Shown: piece after piece, positions 26,506 through 35,650 of the stretch | How positions within the stretch are numbered: the first letter of the stretch is position 1 | Layout of the letters: the number at the start of each line of letters is the position of its first letter | From: Bradyrhizobium sp. NP1 | GTDB taxonomy: Bacteria > Pseudomonadota > Alphaproteobacteria > Rhizobiales > Xanthobacteraceae | Length of the DNA: 64,000 nt | NCBI RefSeq assembly: GCF_030378205.1 | Contig: NZ_CP127385.1 | Coordinates: 930,001 to 994,000, forward strand | Direction of reading: 5' to 3' | Program-made: the position numbers and the translations under genes | The notes under the pieces: model-generated | Seen by the model: the letters and a program-made list of their open reading frames with translations, nothing else | Database searches by the model: none | What the model was told of the DNA's origin: nothing

Positions 26506-27234
26506 TCAATACTTGGCGACGACCGGGCCACCCCAGTTGAAGCGGTAGTTGATGCCGGCCTTGATGGTGTGGTCGTCGGTGGTGAAGCGGCCGAACGGCG
26601 CCAGCGCGCCCGGAACGACGAAGTTCGAGTCGCCGAAGTTGTAGTACTGGTATTCGACCTTGGCCGACCAGTTCTGGGCGAACATGTATTCGAGGCCGGC
26701 GCCGACGGTGTAGCCGTCGCGATGGTTGCCGTTGATCGCGAACGCGGTCGGCGCACCGAGGAAGGTCACGGTCTCGTTGTTGTCGGAGAAGGCGTAGCCG
26801 CCCTTCACGTAGAGCAGGGCCGGACCCCAGGTGTAGCCGACGCGGCCGGTGACCGAGCCGATGCCACGCTGGTTGTTGTTGTAGGCGAAGCCGTTCGGGA
26901 AGATCGCGCCGACATTGCCGGAGAGCCAGCTGTACTGGCCTTCGACGCCGAGCACCCAGTTCGGGGCGAACTGCCAGTCGTAGCCGGCCTGCACGCCGCC
27001 GAGGAAGCGGCCGTTCGAGTTGCTGCCGGTGGTCAGGCCGTTGAAGTTGTTGCTCGACGAGAACGCGCCACCGAGATGGCCGCCGATATAGAAGCCGGTC
27101 CAGTTGTAGATCGGCGCCGCATAGGCGGGAGCCTTGTTGTAGTAGGGAGCGCGTGCGCCGAGGTCGGCAGCAAGTGCTGGCACGGTCGCGCCGAGAGCGA
27201 CGAGCGCCACAGTAGCGAGCAGAATCTTCTTCAT
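26506..27234 (-). CDS. Outer membrane beta-barrel protein, Omp25/RopB-like
   Basis: A 242-residue barrel. A signal peptide MKKILLATVALVALGATVPA with cleavage after LAA is followed by the short Tyr/Ala-rich linker typical of rhizobial Omp25/RopB proteins, then YNWTGFYIGGHLGGAF and alternating aromatic strands, ending HTIKAGINYRFNWGG. These proteins are abundant small eight-stranded barrels stabilising the envelope. ATG 27234 has GGAG 9 nt upstream and is preferred to an in-frame upstream ATG. Strong terminator downstream. Confidence 0.88.
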   Translation of the reverse strand: MKKILLATVALVALGATVPALAADLGARAPYYNKAPAYAAPIYNWTGFYIGGHLGGAFSSSNNFNGLTTGSNSNGRFLGGVQAGYDWQFAPNWVLGVEGQYSWLSGNVGAIFPNGFAYNNNQRGIGSVTGRVGYTWGPALLYVKGGYAFSDNNETVTFLGAPTAFAINGNHRDGYTVGAGLEYMFAQNWSAKVEYQYYNFGDSNFVVPGALAPFGRFTTDDHTIKAGINYRFNWGGPVVAKY

Positions 27235-27249
27235 TGGTCTTGTCTCCAA

Positions 27250-27464
27250 AGGATCATTCCAGAGGCGCCGCTTCCCGCGTGCCGTCCATGGCGCGCAATT
27301 AGACAGAATTTGAATAAAAAGCTGTCACCTCAGGGCCACACCAAGCCGTAACCCAACATATTGAGGAACAAGTATTTTCCGTGCTTAATGGGGCCTTAAT
27401 GAAAGCTAAAAGAAGCCTTAATTTGGAAAGGCCCGCACGGACGCCGCGGTAACATCGTCCTAGC
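27250..27464. other. Upstream region of the porin-like gene, no gene seen
   Basis: AT-richer intergenic DNA upstream of the outer-membrane gene. On the minus strand GTGACA and TCTAAT, about 19 nt apart, could be a weak promoter. No open frame is convincing. Confidence 0.3.
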
Positions 27465-27591
27465 GCATGATCCGGAAAAGTGTGCAGCGGCTTTCCCTCG
27501 CGACAAACGCGGAACGCGTTTGCGCGGAGATCATGCGCAAACGACAAGCTACAGCGCGATGGTGCTTCGACCTGATGCCGTTGCGCTTTAG
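27465..27591. repeat. 127-bp intergenic repeat, copy 2
   Basis: Same length and orientation as the copy at 24061-24187. The first about 75 bases are nearly identical; the second half is diverged but keeps a terminal dyad. Again the end (CGCTTTAG) supplies the TAA stop of the neighbouring minus-strand gene. Confidence 0.8.
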
Positions 27592-27908
27592 CCAAGCCGG
27601 CGGCGCACTTCGTCACGCATGTTCGCGCGAAACGCCGCGCGCCGCGCGGGGCGATCCTGCTCGCGCACGTCATGGCGGTCGAAGATGTTGAAATTGTCCA
27701 GGATCGGATAGCGCTCGCTCGCCATGGCGAGAATGCGGAGCAATTCCGCCGCCGTCCCGCTCGGGCCAGAGATTTCCCAGCGGCGAATGGTGTCGGGGCC
27801 GTCGGCCGCGGGCAGACCGCACAGCTTCGCCATGTCGGTGGCCGACAGGGTGCGGCCGATCGCCTCGCTCAAATCCAATCGAAGCTGCTTCAGTTCGGCG
27901 CCTGTCAT
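27588..27908 (-). CDS. Small HTH DNA-binding protein
   Basis: A 106-residue protein. Residues about 3-60 (ELKQLRLDLSEAIGRTLSAT then DMAKLCGLPAADGPDTIRRWEISGPSG) look like an XRE/helix-turn-helix module in which a recognition helix ends with the typical RRWE. A basic tail (RPARRAAFRANMRDEVRRRLG) follows. It could be a small repressor or the antidote of a toxin pair, but no toxin gene is adjacent. Its stop codon lies in the 127-bp repeat. Confidence 0.65.
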   Translation of the reverse strand: MTGAELKQLRLDLSEAIGRTLSATDMAKLCGLPAADGPDTIRRWEISGPSGTAAELLRILAMASERYPILDNFNIFDRHDVREQDRPARRAAFRANMRDEVRRRLG

Positions 27909-28124
27909 CCGAATCGGTTTCCGTTGTCGTGCAGCGACGAACTGTGAAGCTCCGCGACGGTTTCGCGGAGGATCACGCTCGCCTCATCATCTATTCCACT
28001 CTCTGCCATGCTTGCGCGAGAACGACCAGGAGTGGTTCGCTCGAGCAGGATGGCACGCCCGTCCTTGATGGAAAGTAATGATATTCTGCGACGTTACGAC
28101 AGCGACATTCGAGTTTCCATTCCG

Positions 28125-28967
28125 ATGACTGAAGAAGAGCAAATCGCTCGGACGAGCGCGCCTGTCACAGTGGGTAGCCTCGTCGAAGACTTATGCGCGT
28201 TGGGGCTTCGGGCCGGCGACCTCGTGCTCGTTCACGCGTCGCTCAGTTCGCTTGGTTGGGTCAACGGAGGTCCCGTCGCCGCCATCCAGGCCTTGCTCCG
28301 GATAGCAGGCGAGGGCGGTACCATCGTCATGCCGGCGCAGTCGGCTAACCTCACAAATCCCGACAATTGGAGGGCGCCATCCGTTCCCGAAGCGTGGCGG
28401 AACACGATCCGCGACACCATGCCAGTCTACGACCCGCATATTACGCCGACACGAGATATGGGATGCATCGCGGAGCTGTTTCGCTGCTGGCCTGGAGCTG
28501 TTCGCAGCGATCACCCCTCAACTTCGTTTGCAGCGGTTGGCCCGTTGGCGGCGCAGGTTGTGAGTGGTCACAAATTGGACGACCCGCTGGGCGCAAGCTC
28601 TCCCCTGGGCACGCTCTACAGGCTCGGGGCGAAGGTCCTTCTGATGGGTGTCGATTTCGACAAATGTACCGCGTTACACCTCGCGGAGCAGATGGTATGG
28701 GCAGACCGACCCAAACTGCAGGAAGGTGCGCCGCTTTTGATTGACGGCAAGAGGCAGTGGGTTTCGTTCGACGTTCCGCGTCTGATGGATAGCGAACACT
28801 TCGTTCCGGTCGGGGTCAGCGCGTTGCAGGCAGGGATGGCTGCGATCGGTCCGCTGGGTGAGGGCCGGGGTGTCCTCGTCGACATGCGGCGGCTCGTCGA
28901 GCATGCCGTCAGCATCTGGTCATCAAGGCCAGACCCCGCGTCAGCTAAAGACGGCGAGCGCGGCTAA
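28125..28967 (+). CDS. AAC(3)-family aminoglycoside N-acetyltransferase-like protein
   Basis: A protein of about 280 residues in the antibiotic N-acetyltransferase (AAC(3)) family, which transfers acetyl from acetyl-CoA to the 3-amino group of deoxystreptamine aminoglycosides or other amines. Family signatures are VLVHASLSSLGWVNGG, MPAQSANLTNP, RSDHPSTSFAAVGPLA and the Cys/His region MGVDFDKCTALHLAE. ATG 28125 gives the normal family length; the frame is open back to 28008, with ATGs at 28050 and 28068, and no start has a clear ribosome site. Whether it confers resistance cannot be told. It has slightly lower GC than neighbours and no partner genes. Confidence 0.8.
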   Translation: MTEEEQIARTSAPVTVGSLVEDLCALGLRAGDLVLVHASLSSLGWVNGGPVAAIQALLRIAGEGGTIVMPAQSANLTNPDNWRAPSVPEAWRNTIRDTMPVYDPHITPTRDMGCIAELFRCWPGAVRSDHPSTSFAAVGPLAAQVVSGHKLDDPLGASSPLGTLYRLGAKVLLMGVDFDKCTALHLAEQMVWADRPKLQEGAPLLIDGKRQWVSFDVPRLMDSEHFVPVGVSALQAGMAAIGPLGEGRGVLVDMRRLVEHAVSIWSSRPDPASAKDGERG

Positions 28968-29072
28968 GCGAACGTGACGCAGCAATGCTTTCGCCGCTTC
29001 GCGAGAATCGCCCTTGATGCCGGCGAAAGGCTCAACATGTTCAGTAAGTTGATGATGTCGCAGGGACATTGC

Positions 29073-29147
<75 letters not shown>

Positions 29148-29429
29148 AGACGTGAGGCTTCACGAGAATCGGGCCCAAAGGGGCTCCACACGGCGGCCGA
29201 TCCTTGCCACAAGGTGCTAGGCTGCGCAAGCAGGTAGCGGTCCCGGAAGGCGGCCGCAAATCAGGCCCCGACTGCAGCTGGGAGCCTCCATTTCCCGGGG
29301 GTCTGTTTTGCGAATTGGGTTCCGCACGGGCTTGGCGGCGAGCTGCCCGGATGGGCGATTGCCGGGTGCGTGGAACACGCGATGGCTGGCGCCCCCGGGC
29401 CGGGTCATCCTCCGCGGCAAAACGCGACG
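29148..29429. other. Intergenic region, no gene seen
   Basis: About 280 bases upstream of tRNA-Thr on one side and of the small basic protein on the other. Open frames on both strands have unnatural composition (Arg/Pro/Gly-rich shadow type). Nothing recognisable. Confidence 0.35.
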
Positions 29430-29639
29430 ATGATGGACAAGACACCAATGGGCAAGAACGACAACAACGAGGGTCAGTCACAGCGAAAGGACTCGCGACA
29501 GGACCGGTTGAAGCTGGCCTTGCGCGAGAACCTGAAGCGGCGAAAATCGCAGGCACGCGAACGCGAGCAAGGCGGCATGCCTTCGAACGATCACGAAACA
29601 CCCCTAGAAGGGAAGGCCGGCGACAAGCCAGGCCGATAG
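29430..29639 (+). CDS. Small, highly charged conserved protein
   Basis: A 69-residue, basic and probably disordered protein. Its core SRQDRLKLALRENLKRRKSQ is a pattern I recall as conserved in short Bradyrhizobiaceae proteins upstream of similar gene blocks. ATGs at 29430, 29433 and 29448 are all possible. No enzyme motif. A role in nucleic acid binding is conceivable from the charge but not shown. Confidence 0.55.
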   Translation: MMDKTPMGKNDNNEGQSQRKDSRQDRLKLALRENLKRRKSQAREREQGGMPSNDHETPLEGKAGDKPGR

Positions 29640-29672
29640 GGCGTGCGCCTGATCTAAAGACGAGAGGCGGGG

Positions 29673-31379
29673 ATGGCAGTCGAAAGCAGGACGGCAGGCG
29701 CGAGCGGCGCGGTTTCGGTGCGGGTTTTTTCGCGGCCCGAGCAGACATTTCCGACGCTGACGCCGGCTGAAATCGCGCGCATGCGCCGTTTCGGCGAGAT
29801 CAGGACGTTCAAGCACGGTGAATGCCTGTTCGAGACCGGAAAGCCCGGGCGCGGCATGTTCGTGGTACTGTCGGGCCACGTCGCGATCACCGAGCGCGAC
29901 GGCCTCGGCCATGTCACGCCCGTCGTCGATCAGGGGCCGGGCCAATTCATCGCCGAGAGCGGGCAGCTTTCGGGGCGCGTCGCGCTGGTCGACGGTCACG
30001 CCGAGGGCGACGTCGAGACGCTGCTGATTCCACCGGACAAGCTGCGTGCGCTGCTGGTTGCCGAGGCCGATCTCGGCGAGCGCATCATGCGCGCGCTGAT
30101 CCTGCGGCGGGTCAATTTGATCCAGGGTGGCGTCGGCGGCCCGGTCCTGATCGGCCCGTCCGATTCGACCGGCGTGGCGCGCCTGCAGAGCTTCCTCACC
30201 CGCAACGGCTTTCCACACCATCTGCTCGATCCCGAGCGCGACCGCGACGCGGCCGACCTGATCGCACGCTATTCGCCCGCGCCGTCGGATTGGCCGCTGG
30301 CGGTCATCGCCGACGGCACGGTGCTGCGCAATCCGAGCGAGGGCGAGCTCGCCCGCGCGCTCGGCATGATCGGACCGCGCGGCGACAAGACCTATGATGT
30401 CGCGATCGTGGGCTGTGGTCCGGCCGGGCTTGCCACCGCCGTCTATGCAGCTTCCGAAGGCCTTTCGGTCGCCGTCCTCGACACCCGCGCCTTCGGCGGC
30501 CAGGCCGGCGCCAGCGCGCGCATCGAGAACTATCTCGGCTTTCCCACCGGCATTTCCGGCCAGGCGCTGGCGGGGCGCGCCTTCACGCAGGCGCAGAAGT
30601 TCGGCGCCGACATCATGATCCCGATGAGCGTGAAATCGCTCGACTGCTCGCGCAACGACGGCGCCTTCGCGCTGACGCTGGATTGCGGCACGCCCTTGCG
30701 CTCGCGCTCGGTCGTGATCGCGAGCGGCGCGCGCTACCGGCGGCCCGACATCGAAAACCTCGACAGGTTCGAGGGCCGCGGCGTCTGGTACTGGGCCTCG
30801 CCGGTGGAGGCGCGGCTGTGCGCGCAGCAGGAGGTGGCGCTGGTGGGCGCCGGCAATTCCGCAGGGCAGGCGGCGGTGTTCCTGTCGGGGCATGCGCGCA
30901 AGGTCACCATGATCATCCGCGGCGGAGGCCTGGGCGCCAGCATGTCGCGCTACCTCATCGAGCGCATCGAGGCGACGCCGAACATCGAGCTGATCTTCAA
31001 CGCCGAGGTGGTGGCGCTGGAAGGCGGCGAGCAGGCTTCGCTCGAGCGCATCCGGTGGAAAAGCCGGCTGTCGCCCGAGCTATTCACGAGCGAGGTTCGC
31101 AACCTGTTCCTGTTCGTTGGCGCCGATCCCGCTACCGGCTGGCTCGACGGTTGCGGCGTTTCGGTCGATCGCGGCGGCTTTGTGCTGACCGGCATGGGTG
31201 ATGGCGTCAGCGCAGGGCGGCCGGCGGGATCGCTCGAGACGAGCGTGCCCGGCGTGTTTGCCGTGGGCGACGTCCGCTCGGGCTCGGTCAAGCGGGTTGG
31301 CGGCGCGATCGGCGAAGGCGCGCAGGTGGTGGCGGCGCTGCACGGCTTTCTCGGCGACGCCGCCAAGCCTGTGCTCTGA
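29673..31379 (+). CDS. cNMP-binding-domain fused TrxR-like FAD oxidoreductase without CxxC
   Basis: A 568-residue protein. Residues about 25-140 are a cyclic-nucleotide-binding-type beta barrel (FKHGECLFETGKPGRGMFVV). Residues about 150-230 look like a degenerate thioredoxin-fold spacer. From about 240 there is a thioredoxin-reductase-like two-nucleotide domain: FAD motif VGCGPAGLATAVYA, GGQAGASARIENYLGFP, NADPH motif VGAGNSAGQAA and the terminal VFAVGDVRSGSVKRVGGAIG. Where thioredoxin reductases carry CxxC, this protein reads GVWYWASPVEARL, so it cannot use the usual disulfide. The substrate is unknown. Runs in the same direction as the murA block. Confidence 0.85.
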   Translation: MAVESRTAGASGAVSVRVFSRPEQTFPTLTPAEIARMRRFGEIRTFKHGECLFETGKPGRGMFVVLSGHVAITERDGLGHVTPVVDQGPGQFIAESGQLSGRVALVDGHAEGDVETLLIPPDKLRALLVAEADLGERIMRALILRRVNLIQGGVGGPVLIGPSDSTGVARLQSFLTRNGFPHHLLDPERDRDAADLIARYSPAPSDWPLAVIADGTVLRNPSEGELARALGMIGPRGDKTYDVAIVGCGPAGLATAVYAASEGLSVAVLDTRAFGGQAGASARIENYLGFPTGISGQALAGRAFTQAQKFGADIMIPMSVKSLDCSRNDGAFALTLDCGTPLRSRSVVIASGARYRRPDIENLDRFEGRGVWYWASPVEARLCAQQEVALVGAGNSAGQAAVFLSGHARKVTMIIRGGGLGASMSRYLIERIEATPNIELIFNAEVVALEGGEQASLERIRWKSRLSPELFTSEVRNLFLFVGADPATGWLDGCGVSVDRGGFVLTGMGDGVSAGRPAGSLETSVPGVFAVGDVRSGSVKRVGGAIGEGAQVVAALHGFLGDAAKPVL

Positions 31380-31604
31380 CTGCCGCGGTCGAGGCGCTTG
31401 CCCGCTGCGCGCCACGCTTTTTCAAAGATGGTTCAACCCTTTATCGCACGAGGCTTGCAGGGGTGACGTCAAGGGTGACGTCCGCTCGAAAATTGCGCGT
31501 TCGGTTCGCCATGGTGTTTTCAACCAGTTCTGGCGCTTGCGCGCTGTGGCAATTTGCCGGGTCACGCCGTAGCATGCACGACGTCTCAATGGGGAGCGCA
31601 CACC

Positions 31605-32105
31605 ATGATCCTGGGTATGAGCCTGGCTACCTTCACGATGGTCCATGTGATCATCAGCCTGATCGCGATCGCCTCTGGCTTCATCGTCATGTTCGGCATG
31701 CTGGGTGGAAAATGGATGCCGGGACTGACCGCGATCTTCCTCCTGTTCACGATCCTGACCAGCGCCACCGGCTTCCTGTTTCCGTTCACCGAGCTACTGC
31801 CTTCGCACATGGTCGGTATCCTCTCGCTGGTGCTGCTCGCGATCGCCTGTCTCGCACTCTATGCGATGAAGCTCGCCGGTCCGTGGCTCTGGATCTATGT
31901 GCTGACGGCGCTGGTCTCGCTCTATCTCAACGTCTTCGTGCTGGTGATCCAGGCGTTCCTCAAGGTCCCGGCGCTGCATGCGCTGGCGCCCAGCGTGCCG
32001 CCGAGCGAGCCGCCCTTCGCCGTGGTGCAGGTCGTCGTGCTGGTATTCTTCGCGGTCGTGATCATCGGCGTGTGGCGGCGCTTTCGTCCTGCAATGCTCG
32101 CCTGA
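31605..32105 (+). CDS. Four-helix membrane protein, unknown function
   Basis: A 166-residue protein with four or five hydrophobic helices (for example MVHVIISLIAIASGFIVMFG and HMVGILSLVLLAIACLALYA) and a short basic C-terminus. No catalytic motif; no named family recognised. ATG 31605 has GGGGAG 9 nt upstream and is preferred to an earlier in-frame ATG. It is followed at once by the mirrored hairpin pair. Confidence 0.7.
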   Translation: MILGMSLATFTMVHVIISLIAIASGFIVMFGMLGGKWMPGLTAIFLLFTILTSATGFLFPFTELLPSHMVGILSLVLLAIACLALYAMKLAGPWLWIYVLTALVSLYLNVFVLVIQAFLKVPALHALAPSVPPSEPPFAVVQVVVLVFFAVVIIGVWRRFRPAMLA

Positions 32106-32162
32106 ACGGGCTCGCCGCGGACCGTCCCCAGGTTTGCGGTGCCGCTTGCCTGACGCAGACGG

Positions 32163-32238
32163 CTAGTGGAGCGGATTTGACGTTCGCTACCCTCGCCGCG
32201 ATTCCTTGATGCGAACGTCAAATCCAAAGCTCCACTAG
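32163..32238. repeat. Large hairpin H1 of mirrored pair (right-arm AAA bulge)
   Basis: The left arm 32163-32187 and right arm 32211-32238 are exact complements over 25 bp (outer CTAGTGGAGC, inner GGATTTGACGTTCGC), interrupted only by an unpaired AAA on the right arm between the two blocks. The loop is 23 nt. The outer end is CTAG and the inner end GTTCGC. Confidence 0.9.
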
Positions 32239-32250
32239 AAGCGACAATCT

Positions 32251-32329
32251 GGTAGTGGTCCTTTTGATTCTAACATTCGCAAAAGAGCCAGCCGCAATGG
32301 GATGCGAATGTTAGAATCGGGCCACTACC
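32251..32329. repeat. Large hairpin H2 of mirrored pair (left-arm TTTT bulge)
   Basis: Outer block GTAGTGGTCC pairs with GGGCCACTAC (one G-T), inner block GATTCTAACATTCGCA pairs exactly with TGCGAATGTTAGAATC, and TTTT is unpaired on the left arm. The loop is 21 nt. It starts 12 nt after hairpin H1. The bulge is on the opposite arm from H1, so H2 is the mirror orientation of the same design. Confidence 0.9.
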
Positions 32330-32406
32330 CCATCAAATAGCCGCAAAGTTGCCGGCTTCTGCCGCCAACCCGACCTCTTCTGCCTGCCCAGTTTCAGGAA
32401 TCCGCA

Positions 32407-33696
32407 ATGGATCGCATTCGCATCACCGGCGGCCACAAGCTCAACGGCACCATCCCGATTTCCGGTGCCAAGAATGCCGCGCTTCCCCTGATGATCGCGG
32501 GCCTGCTCACGGAAGAGACGCTCATCCTCGACAACGTGCCGCGGCTCGCCGACGTCGCGCAGTTGCAGCGCATCCTCGGCAATCACGGCGTCGACATCAC
32601 CGCGCAGGGCAAGCGCGTCGGTGACCGCGCATATCAGGGCCAGACCCTGCATATCTCCGCTGCCGACGTCATCGATACCACGGCCCCCTACGAGCTGGTG
32701 TCGCGCATGCGCGCGAGTTTCTGGGTGATCGCGCCGCTGCTGGCGCGGATGCATGAGGCGCGGGTGTCGCTGCCGGGCGGCTGCGCCATCGGCACGCGGC
32801 CGGTGGATCTGCTCATCATGGCGCTGGAGCAGCTCGGCGCCGACATCTCGATCGATGCCGGCTATGTGGTTGCCAAGGCGCCCGGCGGGCTCAAGGGCAA
32901 CGCGATCGATTTTCCCAAGGTGACGGTCAGCGGCACCCATGTCGCCCTGATGGCAGCGACCCTCGCCAGGGGCACGACCGTGATCGACAATGCCGCCTGC
33001 GAGCCGGAGGTCGCCGACGTCGCCGCGTGCCTCAACAAGATGGGCGCCCGGATATCGGGCGCGGGCACGCCGCGCATCGTGGTCGAGGGTGTCGATCAGC
33101 TCCATGGCGCCCGTCACACCGTGCTGCCGGACCGCATCGAGGCCGGCACCTATGCGATGGCGGTGGCGATGACCGGTGGCGACGTGCAGCTCTTGGGAGC
33201 GCGCTCCGAGCTTTTGCAATCGGCGCTCGACGTGCTGACGCAGGCCGGCGTCGAGATCGCCGTGAATGGCGATGGCATCCGGGTCGCCCGCAACGGCGCA
33301 GGGCTGCGCCCGGTCACGGTTTCGACCGCGCCATTCCCGGGCTTTCCCACCGACCTGCAGGCGCAGCTCATGGCGCTGATGGTCAATGCAGAGGGTTCCT
33401 CGCGGATCACCGAGACGATCTTCGAGAACCGCTTCATGCATGTGCAGGAACTGGCGCGGTTCGGCGCCAGGATATCGCTCGACGGCGAGACCGCCACCAT
33501 CCACGGCGTCGACAGGCTGCGCGGCGCTCCGGTCATGGCGACCGACCTGCGCGCCTCGGTTTCGCTCGTCATCGCCGGGCTTGCGGCCGAGGGCGAGACC
33601 ATGGTCAACCGCGTCTATCATCTCGACCGCGGGTTCGAGCGTCTGGAGGAAAAACTGTCGGCGTGCGGGGCGTCGATCCAGCGCATCAGCGACTGA
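32407..33696 (+). CDS. murA: UDP-N-acetylglucosamine 1-carboxyvinyltransferase
   Basis: A 429-residue EPSP-synthase-fold enzyme performing the first committed step of peptidoglycan synthesis in the cytosol. Lys22 in [10 protein letters not shown] and the catalytic Cys126 in [14 protein letters not shown] are present; the Cys predicts fosfomycin-sensitive chemistry. The C-terminal RAGAALVIA-type motif reads [22 protein letters not shown] lies 6 nt upstream of the ATG. It leads the conserved block murA, DUF2948, hisD, UPF0262, phosphatase, maf, yacG. Confidence 0.97.
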   Translation: MDRIRITGGHKLNGTIPISGAKNAALPLMIAGLLTEETLILDNVPRLADVAQLQRILGNHGVDITAQGKRVGDRAYQGQTLHISAADVIDTTAPYELVSRMRASFWVIAPLLARMHEARVSLPGGCAIGTRPVDLLIMALEQLGADISIDAGYVVAKAPGGLKGNAIDFPKVTVSGTHVALMAATLARGTTVIDNAACEPEVADVAACLNKMGARISGAGTPRIVVEGVDQLHGARHTVLPDRIEAGTYAMAVAMTGGDVQLLGARSELLQSALDVLTQAGVEIAVNGDGIRVARNGAGLRPVTVSTAPFPGFPTDLQAQLMALMVNAEGSSRITETIFENRFMHVQELARFGARISLDGETATIHGVDRLRGAPVMATDLRASVSLVIAGLAAEGETMVNRVYHLDRGFERLEEKLSACGASIQRISD

Positions 33697-33715
33697 ACGT
33701 GCCATCGAGCCTGTC

Positions 33716-34162
33716 ATGCCGGATCCCGCTCCCCTCAAGCTGATCGCGCTCGATGCCGACGATCTCGCCATCGTCTCGGCGCATGTGCAGGATGCGCGGG
33801 TGCAGACCCGCGACATCATCTGGCGGCAGGCCGAGAAGCGGCTGGTGGTCGGCATGAACCGGCTCGACTGGGAGCAGACGCTGACCGGGGAAACCACGCC
33901 GCGCCGCCTGGTGTCGGCGTTGCGGTTCGACCGGGTGCTCGCCTGCAAGGCGCGCAACATCGACCTCAAATCGCCGGAAACCGTGCTCGACCTGATCGGG
34001 ATCGAATTCCATGAGGAGGATGCGCCGGGCGGCAGCGCGCTGCTCCTGTTCGCGCAGGGCGGGGCGCTGCGGCTTGATGTCGAATGCCTGGAATGCGAGC
34101 TGACGGACCTCGGGCCGGACGATCTCGGTACCGCCGATCCGGATGACGGGCTGGACGATTAA
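33716..34162 (+). CDS. DUF2948 family protein
   Basis: A 148-residue protein with the DUF2948 pattern PLKLIALDADDLAIVSAHVQ, then DIIWRQAEKRLVVGMNRLDW and an acidic C-terminus. The family is restricted largely to alphaproteobacteria and nearly always lies between murA and hisD; the function is unknown. ATG 33716 matches family N-termini. Confidence 0.88.
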   Translation: MPDPAPLKLIALDADDLAIVSAHVQDARVQTRDIIWRQAEKRLVVGMNRLDWEQTLTGETTPRRLVSALRFDRVLACKARNIDLKSPETVLDLIGIEFHEEDAPGGSALLLFAQGGALRLDVECLECELTDLGPDDLGTADPDDGLDD

Positions 34163-34354
34163 CCATCCGCTTCGTCCCGGCGAATGCCGGGGCGGTGGCG
34201 CCTCGCCGGGCCGGCGCAGTTCCGAGGGTTGACGACGACTGGCCGGCGCGCCATGCAGGAGGAAACGATTTCGGCCGGGCGCGGGTTCTGTCCGCAAGGC
34301 TGGTGACCGCCTCTCGCCGAACAGGCGTTACGCATTTTCAACAAGAAGCCGCCA

Positions 34355-35650
34355 ATGCCCCTTCGACTGGACCGCAGCAGCGCCGATTTCGACGAGCGAT
34401 TCGGACAATTTCTCGCGGCAAAGCGGGAAGTCTCCGCCGACGTCGAGGCGGCCGTGCGCACGATCGTCGATGACGTTGCCCGGCGCGGCGACGCGGCGCT
34501 GATCGAGGCAACCAGGCGGTTCGACCGGCTGGCGCTCGAGGCCGGCGGCTTGCGGGTGTCGGCAGCCGAGATCGAGGCGGCGGTCAAGGCCTGCGATCCC
34601 AAGACCCTGGAGGCGCTCGAATTCGCGCGCGATCGCATCGAGAGCTTCCACGTCAGGCAAATGCCGAAGGATGAGCGGTTCACCGACTCCCTCGGGGTCG
34701 AGCTCGGCTGGCGCTGGAGCGCGATCGATGCGGTCGGGCTCTACGTTCCCGGTGGCACCGCGGCCTATCCGTCCTCGGTGCTGATGAACGCGGTGCCGGC
34801 CAGGGTCGCCGGCGTCGCGCGGGTGGTGATGGTGGTGCCGGCGCCCGACGGCAGGCTCAATCCGCTGGTGCTGGCGGCGGCGCATCTCGCCGGCGTTTCC
34901 GAGATCTATCGCGTCGGCGGCGCGCAGGCGGTGGCCGCGCTCGCCTACGGCACCGCGACGATCGCGCCGGTGGCCAAGATCGTCGGACCCGGCAATGCCT
35001 ATGTCGCCGCCGCCAAGCGGCTGGTGTTCGGCAAGGTCGGCATCGACATGATCGCCGGCCCCTCCGAGGTGCTGGTCGTTGCCGACGACACCGGCAATGC
35101 TGGCTGGATCGCCGCCGATCTTCTGGCGCAGGCCGAGCATGATGCGAGCGCGCAGTCGATCCTGATCACCGATTCGGAGCGCCTCGCTTCCGAGGTCGAG
35201 CGCGCGGTCACGGCGCAACTCGCGACGCTGCCGCGCGCCGAGATCGCCGCCGCCTCCTGGAACGATTTCGGCGCCATCATCCTGGTCGAGAAGCTCGCGG
35301 ATGCGGTGCCGCTCGCGAACGCCATCGCCGCCGAGCATCTGGAGATCATGACGCGCGATCCGGATCGGCTGGCGGCGCAAATCCGCAACGCCGGCGCGAT
35401 CTTCCTGGGCCCCCATACGCCGGAGGCGATCGGCGACTATGTCGGCGGCTCCAACCACGTGCTGCCGACGGCGCGCTCGGCGCGGTTCTCCTCGGGGCTC
35501 GGCGTGCTCGACTTCATGAAGCGGACCTCGATCCTGAAATGCGGCCCCGACCAGTTGCGTGCGCTCGGACCTTCGGCGATGACGTTGGGCAAGGCCGAGG
35601 GACTGGAAGCCCATTCGCGCTCGGTTGGAATGCGCCTCAATCTCCCATGA
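34355..35650 (+). CDS. hisD: Histidinol dehydrogenase
   Basis: A 431-residue zinc enzyme performing the last two NAD-dependent oxidations of histidine synthesis. Visible hallmarks are [20 protein letters not shown], the signature [15 protein letters not shown], the zinc/catalytic segment [15 protein letters not shown] and, near the end, AEHLEIM and [20 protein letters not shown]. Complete in length. The stop TGA overlaps the ATG of the next gene (ATGA). Confidence 0.97.
   Translation: MPLRLDRSSADFDERFGQFLAAKREVSADVEAAVRTIVDDVARRGDAALIEATRRFDRLALEAGGLRVSAAEIEAAVKACDPKTLEALEFARDRIESFHVRQMPKDERFTDSLGVELGWRWSAIDAVGLYVPGGTAAYPSSVLMNAVPARVAGVARVVMVVPAPDGRLNPLVLAAAHLAGVSEIYRVGGAQAVAALAYGTATIAPVAKIVGPGNAYVAAAKRLVFGKVGIDMIAGPSEVLVVADDTGNAGWIAADLLAQAEHDASAQSILITDSERLASEVERAVTAQLATLPRAEIAAASWNDFGAIILVEKLADAVPLANAIAAEHLEIMTRDPDRLAAQIRNAGAIFLGPHTPEAIGDYVGGSNHVLPTARSARFSSGLGVLDFMKRTSILKCGPDQLRALGPSAMTLGKAEGLEAHSRSVGMRLNLP

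Noticed and set aside
28008..28124. N-terminal extension of the AAC(3)-like protein
   Set aside because: The family begins near residue 40 of this frame, and no start codon in the extension has a ribosome site.
29204..29770. 188-codon plus-strand frame after tRNA-Thr
   Set aside because: Overlaps two better frames (29430 and 29673) and has shadow-type Arg/Gly composition.
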